Source of the DNA: JAAYJM01 sp964498585
Lineage (GTDB): Bacteria > Bacteroidota > Ignavibacteria > Kapaibacteriales > UBA2268
DNA: 6,769 nucleotides
Direction: 5' to 3'
NCBI GenBank assembly: GCA_964498585.1
Contig: CAZCHH010000099.1
Location: forward strand, 1-6,769
The position numbers were made by a program, and so were the translations under genes. Position 1 is the stretch's first letter; each line of letters opens with the position of its first letter. The notes under the pieces were generated by a model that made no database searches, was not told the DNA's origin, and saw only the letters and a program-made list of their open reading frames with translations. Positions 1 through 5,531 of this stretch are shown here, piece by piece.

Positions 1-62
1 TCACTTCGTTCAGGATGACCAACAAACGTAAAAATCTCATTGGTAACGAAGCGAAGAATCTC
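1..62. repeat. Dispersed inverted-repeat element, copy A (left end cut by window edge)
   Basis: Bases 1-46 match 96-141 with three mismatches, so this is the first of two long tandem-like copies. Its ends form an inverted repeat: 1-10 (tcacttcgtt) pairs with 45-54 (aacgaagcga) with one mismatch. The right arm continues to 62 and complements the complete left arm seen in copy B at 88-105. The layout is that of a small non-autonomous (MITE/REP-like) element. No protein is encoded. Similar 'tcattctgaacgaagtgaagaatctc' sequences are common in intergenic DNA of AT-rich Bacteroidota-type genomes (general knowledge, not searched here). Confidence 0.7.
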
Positions 63-87
63 ACAAGTCATTGCTAAAACGAGGTTT

Positions 88-141
88 GAGATTCTTCACT
101 TCGTTCAGAATGACAGACAAACGTAAAAATCTCATTGGTAA
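88..141. repeat. Dispersed inverted-repeat element, copy B
   Basis: This is the second copy of the element at 1-62, with 43 of 46 bases identical over 96-141. Its left arm (88-105, starting gagattcttcac) is complete and complements the right arm of copy A. After the shared tcattggtaa at 132-141 the sequence diverges, so the right arm of this copy is lost or degenerate. An open frame running through it (71-346) has no credible protein features and is not called as a gene. Confidence 0.7.
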
Positions 142-197
142 GAATGTCAAAAATCTATTTTATTATAGTTTAAAGCTATTCTATTTTAGCTATTTCA

Positions 198-242
198 ATG
201 AAGCATTTGGGCTTGCCCAAATGCTTCATGAGCAAGCTTGCT
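198..242. repeat. Two adjacent perfect palindromes
   Basis: Bases 198-212 and 215-229 are perfect 15-bp reverse complements separated by tt, giving a strong hairpin or cruciform. One base later, 231-242 (agcaagcttgct) is a perfect 12-bp palindrome. There is no T-run directly after either hairpin and no gene upstream ends here, so a simple terminator is unlikely. They sit inside the repeat cluster and probably belong to a REP/MITE-type element. Confidence 0.75.
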
Positions 243-253
243 TTCCCAAGATG

Positions 254-276
254 GATTCTGGCATACGCCAAAATGA
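254..276. repeat. REP-like hairpin
   Basis: Arms 256-262 (ttctggc) and 267-273 (gccaaaa) pair with one mismatch across the loop atac. The pattern 'ggattc-stem-loop-stem-aatgaca' resembles a widespread class of bacterial intergenic REP-like repeats. This is a pattern-based call; copy number elsewhere in the genome cannot be seen. Confidence 0.45.
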
Positions 277-288
277 CAAGAAAAGATG

Positions 289-367
289 TCATTGGCAACG
301 TCAGCGAAGAATCAAGAGAATAGTGTTTTTAATAAATATTCTCTAAATTCTTCACTTCGTTCAGAAG
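289..367. repeat. Dispersed inverted-repeat element, degenerate copy C
   Basis: This stretch begins with tcattggcaacg and gcgaagaat, as in copy A, and ends with attcttcacttcgttcagaa, as in copy B. The outer arms 304-312 and 347-355 pair with one mismatch. Nested inside, 315-322 (agagaata) pairs perfectly with 337-344 (tattctct). It can therefore fold back on itself over about 70 bp. It is the most divergent of the three left-edge copies, and no coding capacity is credible. Confidence 0.6.
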
Positions 368-375
368 GACTGGTT

Positions 376-554
376 CTTACTTCCATTAAGTTTCTTTACT
401 TTGCGAAAGTTTACAGTATACACATTCAAGTAATGTTAAAATATTTTTGTTATTATAATAATTTTCCAAAAAAATCGTTTTTATTAAATTATTAAGATAC
501 TCACATTAAATTAGATTATGTGTTGATTTGCTTAAAATTTTAAAAATCAAAAAG
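376..554 (+). other. Upstream region of the lipoprotein-truA gene cluster
   Basis: No gene is visible here. It is very AT-rich and must contain the promoter of the plus-strand cluster. Candidate elements are a TATAAT at 454-459 without a convincing -35, and a TAnnTTTG-like box at 442-449 (tatttttg) without a TTTG at the expected spacing of about 20 bp. Neither is strong enough for a firm call. No Shine-Dalgarno sequence precedes the ATG at 555, which is normal for Bacteroidota-type genomes. Confidence 0.4.
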
Positions 555-1184
555 ATGCAAAAACAAATATTAAAATTTTCAATTTTATATTTTTTAACTA
601 TTTTACTTATAAATTCCTGTATAATAGTAAAAGAAGAAAACAAGTTAGAGCAGCAAGCAATACCAGAAATTCTTCTGAGTCCTAAACCACAAATCCCAAT
701 GTCTGAAGAATTAATTCGCTCAAAAGACGGTGATATGATAGCTAATATTCCTGAGAATTGGTTTTTTGTTGACGTAGAAGAAAAAGTTTCTTCGGATATT
801 ATTTGTTTTGCAACTAATAGCGATTTTTCTCTTGGAATAGCATTTTCATATATTAGATCAGTTCCGCAGGTTGATGAAGTATTTGAAAATGAAGGTCTTA
901 TTGGTATTGCCAGAATAAGTTTTGATAACAGACAAAAGAAGTCTGCCGGTGCGATAAAACTTGTTGGCGATTATAATATTTTGCAAATCGGTGCTTTTAC
1001 TTTCGCTCATTACGATTTTATTAATTCCAATGGCTTGCTAGCTTCTTCTGCTGTTTTTAAATCTGAAGAAAATAATTATTATGAATTTTCTTTATTGCAA
1101 ATGAATATTACCGGCAAAATTCTTCCAGATAAATTAGAAACACAAAAAATATTTGAATCCGTTTTAACTACTATTCAATATTAA
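555..1184 (+). CDS. Predicted lipoprotein of unknown function
   Basis: This is a 209-residue protein with an N-terminal lipoprotein signal. A short basic start (MQKQILK) is followed by a hydrophobic stretch (residues 8-19) and a lipobox I19-N20-S21-C22, so Cys22 should be lipidated and the mature protein anchored to a membrane facing the periplasm or surface. I chose ATG 555. The frame stays open to a TTG at 528, but starting there would add nine residues before the basic region and weaken the signal peptide. After a short linker (22-50) the rest looks like one globular domain of mixed strands and helices, starting around 'DGDMIANIPENWFFVD'. That opening recalls small lipoproteins with a PsbP/Mog1-like start ('iPe.W'), but this is only a resemblance. 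The family is not recognised. Its stop overlaps the next start by 1 nt (TAATG), which suggests translational coupling. Confidence 0.8.
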   Translation: MQKQILKFSILYFLTILLINSCIIVKEENKLEQQAIPEILLSPKPQIPMSEELIRSKDGDMIANIPENWFFVDVEEKVSSDIICFATNSDFSLGIAFSYIRSVPQVDEVFENEGLIGIARISFDNRQKKSAGAIKLVGDYNILQIGAFTFAHYDFINSNGLLASSAVFKSEENNYYEFSLLQMNITGKILPDKLETQKIFESVLTTIQY

Positions 1185-1624
1185 TGATTATTTCAGAAGA
1201 TACAAAAAAAGTAATTGATTTTCTTAATGATTTTTCTGAAAACAATTTAAGAAAATCCAACGATTTAGCTACTATACTCGAAATTGGAGCTACTTTTGAT
1301 TTAGTTAAATCTATTAATGAATTGATTTTTTGTGGAACATCTATTAAAAATTTGCACTACACTTTAAAGCACCTGAACCAGAGTGATAATAGCTATAATT
1401 CCATATTGAATGAATTAAACAATTCTATATTCAAATTCACAAAACTTTTAACAGAAATTGCCGAAATATCCGATAATCAAGATATAATCAATCGGTTTCA
1501 AAATATATATTTGCAAGAAACAAATGGCTCTCATTTAAATATTATTGACTTTTCTAACGATTTATATTATTTGAAGAAATTACAACAAACATCAAAATCA
1601 AAGAAAAGCAATGCTTATTCCTGA
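1184..1624 (+). CDS. Small helical protein of unknown function
   Basis: This 146-residue protein has no recognisable domain, signal peptide or membrane segment, so it is probably cytoplasmic. The sequence reads as almost wholly alpha-helical, with amphipathic stretches around residues 3-25, 28-65 and 75-115, and a lysine/serine-rich tail that is likely disordered. It contains a single cysteine and no catalytic-looking motif. The start overlaps the lipoprotein stop by 1 nt, and its own TGA stop lies 14 nt inside truA, so it is probably co-translated with both. The coding bias matches its neighbours (AAA, GAA, AAT-rich), which supports a real gene. A role tied to tRNA modification or to the lipoprotein cannot be inferred from position alone. 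Confidence 0.75.
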   Translation: MIISEDTKKVIDFLNDFSENNLRKSNDLATILEIGATFDLVKSINELIFCGTSIKNLHYTLKHLNQSDNSYNSILNELNNSIFKFTKLLTEIAEISDNQDIINRFQNIYLQETNGSHLNIIDFSNDLYYLKKLQQTSKSKKSNAYS

Positions 1625-2411
1625 TACAAAATCTACTGCTCTTATAGTTGAATATGATGGAAGCAATTATTTCGGCTGGCAGCGCCAAAAAAAAGAAAAT
1701 TCTGTTCAGCAAGAAATAGAATCTGCTTTACAAAAAATTTTTGGAATAAAATTTTCTATTATTGCTGCTGGAAGAACTGATACAGGAGTACATTCATACG
1801 GTCAGGTTTGCTCCTTTATTAATCAGGAACAAATCAAAATTACTGAAGAAAAACTGGCTGCTGCTCTTAATTTTTATTTACCAAACGATATCAGAATTAT
1901 AAAAGCCAAATATTTGGATTTCCCTTTTCACGCAAGATTTGATGCTATTGCCAGAGAATATATTTATAAAATTGCTCTTGTTCCATCTGTTTTTTCTCGT
2001 AAATATTCATATCATATTAAATACAAATTGGATTTTGAGCTTCTGCAAGCTGCATCTAAGCTTTTTTTAGGAGAAAAAGATTTCTCTACTTTTTCTAAAT
2101 TTAATAATGAAGTAAAAAATCATATTTGCAATATAATAATTTGTGATTGGCGCTATACTTTTGAAAATAATATTGAATTGAAAATTAAGGCAAATCGCTT
2201 TCTTTATGGAATGGTAAGGCAATGTGTTGGTGCTATGATTGATGTTGCCCGAAAAAAAATCAATTTAGATGAATTAAAACGAAGGATGGATGCAGCTGAT
2301 AGAAAATTTTGTTTCCCTTCTGCACCTGCAAATGGATTATTTTTAAGTAGAATTTATTACCCAGACGATATTCAAAAAGCTCTTAATTTCACTGCTCCAG
2401 TCCTTTCATAA
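1611..2411 (+). CDS. truA: tRNA pseudouridine(38-40) synthase TruA
   Basis: TruA isomerises uridine to pseudouridine at positions 38, 39 and 40 in the anticodon arm of many tRNAs, which stabilises the arm and helps keep reading frame; it acts in the cytoplasm as a homodimer. The 266-residue length is normal for the family. Visible hallmarks are the opening strand with 'YDGSNYFGWQRQ' (15-26), the catalytic-loop motif 'AAGRTDTGVHSYGQV' (52-66) with the nucleophilic Asp57, the 'HARFDA' segment near 108-113 followed by 'REYIYKI', and the C-terminal 'RFLYGMVRQCVGAMIDV' region. All are intact. The ATG lies inside the end of the preceding gene, and a start at the usual distance before the YDG motif supports it. 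The last 11 codons plus the TAA lie inside a 66-bp sequence repeated exactly at 4692-4757, so the gene's 3' end marks the insertion point of the restriction-modification cassette downstream, yet the reading frame is preserved. Confidence 0.97.
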   Translation: MLIPDTKSTALIVEYDGSNYFGWQRQKKENSVQQEIESALQKIFGIKFSIIAAGRTDTGVHSYGQVCSFINQEQIKITEEKLAAALNFYLPNDIRIIKAKYLDFPFHARFDAIAREYIYKIALVPSVFSRKYSYHIKYKLDFELLQAASKLFLGEKDFSTFSKFNNEVKNHICNIIICDWRYTFENNIELKIKANRFLYGMVRQCVGAMIDVARKKINLDELKRRMDAADRKFCFPSAPANGLFLSRIYYPDDIQKALNFTAPVLS

Positions 2412-2439
2412 TTATCTATTCGCATTATGATAGTTCTGG
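2374..2439. repeat. 66-bp direct repeat, left copy (truA 3' end; attL-like)
   Basis: This is identical over all 66 bases to 4692-4757. Identity ends sharply on both sides: before 2374 the truA sequence does not resemble 4679-4691, and 2440 (a) differs from 4758 (g). It covers truA codons 256-266, the stop and 28 bp beyond. Within it, 2397-2412 and 2424-2439 form an imperfect inverted repeat (13 of 16 positions, ends ccag/ctgg, 11-nt loop). This could be a transcription-stop hairpin for truA or a recombinase-type dyad. Confidence 0.95.
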
Positions 2440-2753
2440 AATTCAGAGTTCCTGACCCTTCGTAGTTTTTATTTCGTAATAAATATAGTTCTGAAATAAA
2501 AGAAATAATGATAAATTAAAATATAACCACATAACTCCCAAATAAATTTGTGAGTTATTTTAATTTATTTGATATCATTTTCTATATGAAACAGAGTAAA
2601 TAAGTAGTGTTATGAGAAATTTTATTTGTTTTTGTATAACGTCAGTAACTCTTTAAATAAATAAAATATGTTCTATTCTTCGTTCGTTATGATAAACAAA
2701 ATTTAATTATTAGAGTTCTAATATAGTAAGAGTTTTGATTTTAATAATAAAAA
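2440..2753. other. Non-coding stretch inside the cassette, downstream of truA and the methyltransferase
   Basis: No credible gene is present; the longest start-to-stop frames are about 14 codons. It holds a strong hairpin (2531-2558) and a weak one at 2709-2722 (attaga-gt-tctaat). It also holds a partial echo of the direct repeat at 2473-2493, where ttcg and atagttctg recur with 8 instead of 7 bases between them. As the two flanking genes converge here, its main job is probably transcription termination. It is even more AT-rich than the adjacent genes. Confidence 0.6.
2531..2570. terminator. Bidirectional rho-independent-like terminator between truA and the methyltransferase
   Basis: Bases 2531-2543 and 2546-2558 form an inverted repeat with one mismatch in 13 (ataactc-c-caaat / atttg-t-gagttat) around an aa centre. 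On the plus strand it is followed by a T-rich run (tttaatttattt). The minus strand also becomes T-rich a few bases past the stem. It lies between convergent genes, which fits a shared stop signal. The stem has few G-C pairs, so its efficiency is uncertain. Confidence 0.55.
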
Positions 2754-3785
2754 TTAAATTAAAATAAATTCATTTTGGTTAAATAATGAACTGGTTAAAG
2801 CAGATAATCTTTTTTTGGCAATCTCAATAGCTATTGCAGATTCGTCAATGCCTATCCATTTTCGTCCTAATTTTTGAGCTGCAGCTAAAGTCGAGCCAGA
2901 ACCACAAAAGCAGTCCAATACAATACTACCCTCATTTGATGAATTTTTAATAATGTATTCAAGCATTAGAGAATTTTTTTCAGTAGGATAAAGTGGAGTT
3001 TGTGGGTCTTTAAATTCCCAAATATCCTGCATCTTTTTTCCCTTTAAAATAAACTCATCAGCATATATTTTTTTTCTGGGTACATTATTAGCAGACCATT
3101 CAATTAATCCTTTTTTATCAAGAATATCTAATTCATTGGGCGAACTTCTCCAATGTCTTCCTTTTGGAGGCAATATTCCATTCCACATTGAATTTGTAGT
3201 TCCATTTATTGTTTCTCCCGGTGCGTGTAGTGGTATAGTTGTGTATTTTCTTCCATTACTTTCTACTTTTTTAAACAAATGATTTATATCTTGTTTGGTA
3301 TAAGAAGCAGAAACATCATTCCAAATGTAATCACAAGACTTTGTATAAAAAAGGAGCATATCTTTAATATTACCATAGCTTTTTCTTAAAAAATTCTTTG
3401 GATTACACTTTATTCTTGTGATATCAGCTCTAAAATTTTTTATACCAAAAATATCATCCATTAGAACTTTTACGTAATGACCAATTTTATAATCAATGTG
3501 TAAATAAATTGAAGCAGAGTTTGACATTAGTTCTCTTAGCAAAATCAATCGTTTTTTTAAAAAATCTAAATATTCAACTCCTTGCAACTTATCAGTATAA
3601 GCTATTGCGCCATTATTATTTGAACTTATGGTGTTTGCACGCTTTTCGTCAATACGAAAGGTGTTGTTAGTTGCAAAAGGAGGGTCAATATATATTAAAT
3701 CTATTTTTTCACTTAATTTGTAATCGTTTAAAAGTCTATTTAAGGCAACTAAATTTTCTGATTTTATAATAAGGTTTTTTGTCAT
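2754..3785 (-). CDS. Beta-class type II DNA methyltransferase (N6-adenine or N4-cytosine)
   Basis: This enzyme transfers a methyl group from S-adenosylmethionine to an exocyclic amino group of a base in a specific DNA sequence, shielding the host's sites from the partner endonuclease. The 343 residues carry the catalytic motif IV 'DPPF' at 34-37 near the N-terminus and the SAM-binding motif I 'DCFCGSGST' at 291-299 near the C-terminus, followed by 'WIGIDES' (310-316). A motif X-like 'YPTEKN' (266-271) precedes motif I. The order IV-...-X-I defines the beta class (Pfam N6_N4_Mtase type). DPPF favours N6-adenine but does not prove it. The middle section (about 120-260), with 'PPKGRHWRSSPNELDILD', is the likely target-recognition region; the DNA target cannot be read from sequence. 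It starts 5 nt after the endonuclease stop, so the two form an R-M operon. All motifs look intact. A type III Mod subunit is unlikely at this length without a Res partner. Confidence 0.93.
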   Translation of the reverse strand: MTKNLIIKSENLVALNRLLNDYKLSEKIDLIYIDPPFATNNTFRIDEKRANTISSNNNGAIAYTDKLQGVEYLDFLKKRLILLRELMSNSASIYLHIDYKIGHYVKVLMDDIFGIKNFRADITRIKCNPKNFLRKSYGNIKDMLLFYTKSCDYIWNDVSASYTKQDINHLFKKVESNGRKYTTIPLHAPGETINGTTNSMWNGILPPKGRHWRSSPNELDILDKKGLIEWSANNVPRKKIYADEFILKGKKMQDIWEFKDPQTPLYPTEKNSLMLEYIIKNSSNEGSIVLDCFCGSGSTLAAAQKLGRKWIGIDESAIAIEIAKKRLSALTSSLFNQNEFILI

Positions 3786-3790
3786 TTTGC

Positions 3791-4573
3791 TTAAATTTGA
3801 AATAAAAATTCTCTTAAAACTAATGAACTTAAAATGTTATATTTTTGTTTATTTTCTTTAAGAAATTTATACATTTTATTATTTGTTGGAATATATAGAA
3901 CGCCGTCAAGAATTGCAATTATTGTAGCATTAACTTTTTTTTCTTTCAAAGTGTCGATAGCATCATTAAATTGAGCGTTTTGATGCCCGCCAAACTCAGT
4001 TAAAAACTTTGCCTCACCAATAACATATCTATTGTTAAATTTTGCTACGAAATCAAGCCCTTTATCTCTTTGGTAACCTAACATCTCTTTGGCAAATTCC
4101 ATTAATTCTGAATCTGAACCATCAAGAATACAATTAGATTTTAAATTTAAAAACTCATCTTTATGTAAAACAGGAACACCGAGTGGATTTTTATTTATCC
4201 ATCTTTTAAAAAGTGGGCCAATTTGTCTGTTTGTTTCTTTGGGTTCACTACATTTTAAAAATATATTTTCTATACCCATTTCGTAAAGTCTGCCACAAAT
4301 TCGGTTAATAGTTTCCGGATTTCTTTCAATAGAAGACTTATCTCTTTTTAAATATGCAATATATGAATCTTTTATTGGAAAAAGATTTAATGATAATAAA
4401 CTTTTTATTAACTCAAAATTATTCTTTTCATTGAAAGAAGTTTCAACTTGTTTCCAAATAGTATTGTCTATTTCTCTTATACCTTCTGGAATTGTTGGAT
4501 ATACTTTAAATAATTCATCTAAATAATTTCGCTGGTTAGCAAATTCAATACTGACTTCAGTTCAATAGTTCAT
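3791..4573 (-). pseudogene. Type II restriction endonuclease (PD-(D/E)XK), probable early nonsense mutation
   Basis: This gene would cut DNA at the site protected by the adjacent methyltransferase. From ATG 4573 the frame reads M-N-Y, then TGA at 4562-4564, then about 256 uninterrupted codons to TAA at 3791. Such an open frame is very unlikely by chance at this base composition. No ATG, GTG or TTG occurs in frame between the TGA and ATG 4279, so a conventional call would start at 4279 and give only 162 residues, losing about 94 coding residues (including 'ANQRNYLDELFKVYP'). The nuclease core lies in the C-terminal part: Asp76, then Glu89-Ala-Lys91 (numbering from ATG 4279), within 'GLDFVAKFNNRYVIGEAKF', followed by 'GGHQNAQFNDA'. 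An ATT at 4549 could act as a rare start, giving 252 residues. The exact endonuclease family is not certain; a relative of Tsp45I-type enzymes is possible. Sequencing error at the TGA must be excluded. Confidence 0.8.
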
Positions 4574-4691
4574 TCTATTTTTTTAATTTAATAATTAAAA
4601 TTTGTTTAATAATCTAATCAATTATGTCTTTTATTTAATTGTTAAAATAACAAATTATTTTTAATTAGACATTATAAAGTCGAAAAGTAAA
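4574..4691 (-). promoter_or_regulatory. Probable promoter/operator region of the restriction-modification operon
   Basis: This is the non-coding DNA directly upstream of the endonuclease frame and the only place for an R-M promoter inside the cassette. On the minus strand a TATAAT (plus 4671-4676) lies about 100 bp before ATG 4573, without a clear -35. Overlapping it are nested inverted repeats: ttgtta-aaa-taacaa at 4639-4653, and atgtct at 4624-4629 with agacat at 4667-4672. These could be an operator, but short palindromes arise easily in such AT-rich DNA. No controller (C) gene is present. Confidence 0.35.
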
Positions 4692-4757
4692 AAAAAGCTC
4701 TTAATTTCACTGCTCCAGTCCTTTCATAATTATCTATTCGCATTATGATAGTTCTGG
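4692..4757. repeat. 66-bp direct repeat, right copy (attR-like)
   Basis: This is an exact copy of 2374-2439, including the sequence of truA codons 256-266 and stop, but with no truA sequence before it. It is therefore a duplicated gene tail and not a gene. The imperfect dyad falls at 4715-4757. The following 57 bp (4758-4814) lead to the stop of the QueG-like gene and start with an A/T run (gaaaaaaatattttattta). That run may be the original downstream flank of truA and would fit a terminator tail after the dyad. Confidence 0.95.
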
Positions 4758-4814
4758 GAAAAAAATATTTTATTTATAAAAATTCTATCCGGTAAGTATT
4801 TATTCATTTTCCTG

Positions 4815-5525
4815 TTAGAGATTAATTTCCTTAATTTTTTTCCCTAAAGGACAAATGGACATACAAATACCACATATCAGATGTTTTTTATTTATACGCT
4901 TTTGAGAAATATATTCGCAATATTCCTTGCATTTTTTTGCATTAAAAAAATTATCACGGTAAGTATGAATATCCCATAAAATTCCATTTGCAGCTTGAGC
5001 AGGACATTTTTCCAAACAAATATTACATTTTCCGCATCTGCTTTTATTTATTGGTTTATTTATTACTTCCGGCTCTTTATTAATTAGTATGCTTACCAAC
5101 CTAATCCGAGGACCAAATCGATTTGAAACAAGTAAATCTGTTTTTCCAATCCAACCCAATCCAGCACGCGTTGCAATTAATTTATGAGAAACATCATAAG
5201 TTAAATTATCAATAAATTCCTTGTATCTTTCTGAGGAAACTGATATAGTAGGACTTATTACTAAAGATGAAATATCATTTTTTTTCAATTCAAGAATAAT
5301 TCTTTCTGCAGAATTAGCTAATTCAGAATTGATAAACTTGTAATGTTCCAAATACTCTAATGTAGGTCCTTCTGCAATAGTATCAATTATGTTGTCATCT
5401 AATTTTCTGGCTATTGATATTCCATATTGGAAATCGCTGAATTTTTGATGTAATAATCCATTTAAATCAGCAAATCCAAATATATAATTCTCATCTAAAA
5501 TATTTTCTAATATATTTTGAATCAT
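4815..5525 (-). CDS. QueG-related double [4Fe-4S] cluster protein, short form
   Basis: The protein resembles the conserved core of epoxyqueuosine reductase (QueG), the cobalamin and iron-sulfur enzyme that makes queuosine in tRNA. Visible are 'ATRAGLGWIGK' (118-128), then 'FGPRIRL' (137-143), a first cluster motif C164-x2-C167-x2-C170-x3-C174-P, and a second cysteine set C199, C203, C218, C221, C225-P. This fits two [4Fe-4S] clusters in a cytoplasmic redox protein. At 236 residues it is shorter than canonical QueG (usually well over 300). The residues before the GLGWIGK motif read 'YDVSHKLIATR' and not the 'DSAPVxER'-like segment of QueG, so epoxyqueuosine reduction is doubtful; the C-terminal HEAT-like part of some QueGs is also absent. 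It starts 6 nt after the CNNM-type gene and is probably co-transcribed with it. The substrate is unknown. The family level is secure, the function is not. Confidence 0.85.
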   Translation of the reverse strand: MIQNILENILDENYIFGFADLNGLLHQKFSDFQYGISIARKLDDNIIDTIAEGPTLEYLEHYKFINSELANSAERIILELKKNDISSLVISPTISVSSERYKEFIDNLTYDVSHKLIATRAGLGWIGKTDLLVSNRFGPRIRLVSILINKEPEVINKPINKSRCGKCNICLEKCPAQAANGILWDIHTYRDNFFNAKKCKEYCEYISQKRINKKHLICGICMSICPLGKKIKEINL

Positions 5526-5531
5526 ATAAAT

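Larger units (their letters stand above)
2374..4757. mobile_element. Restriction-modification cassette inserted at truA 3' end with 66-bp target duplication
   Basis: The endonuclease and methyltransferase genes with their flanking non-coding DNA (2440-4691) lie between exact 66-bp direct repeats. One repeat period is 2318 bp. Removing one period would restore truA followed directly by the downstream flank at 4758, convergent with the QueG-like gene. No transposase, integrase or terminal inverted repeat is visible, so the unit is non-autonomous. Known parallels are type II R-M genes inserted with long target duplications, and genomic islands using a gene's 3' end as attachment site while regenerating it. 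Which mechanism applies here is inference, as is direction of change. Confidence 0.8.

Noticed and set aside
1..141. CRISPR array
   Set aside because: Only two long similar copies are present, with inverted-repeat ends, unequal spacing and no regular unique spacers or cas genes.
71..495. Two open plus-strand frames (71-346 and 286-495)
   Set aside because: They run through dispersed repeats and hairpins. Their products have no domain-like pattern and arise from repeat sequence, so they are not called as genes.
3791..4279. Endonuclease as a complete 162-residue protein from ATG 4279
   Set aside because: The same frame continues open for about 94 codons upstream with protein-like composition, so this ATG is most likely an internal methionine.
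4089..4286. 65-codon plus-strand open frame
   Set aside because: It lies antisense within the endonuclease gene, which has clear motifs in the opposite strand; it is a shadow frame.
4562..4564. TGA read as a sense codon (alternative genetic code)
   Set aside because: The gene at 1184-1624 ends at a TGA that sits sensibly inside the truA overlap, and tryptophan is encoded by TGG in the genes here. A recoded genome is therefore not supported.
2374..4757. Insertion sequence or composite transposon
   Set aside because: There is no transposase frame and no terminal inverted repeats, and a 66-bp duplication is far longer than the 2-14 bp target duplications of ordinary insertion sequences.
4815..5525. 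Canonical epoxyqueuosine reductase QueG
   Set aside because: Length and the sequence around the expected catalytic segment differ, so only family-level similarity is claimed.
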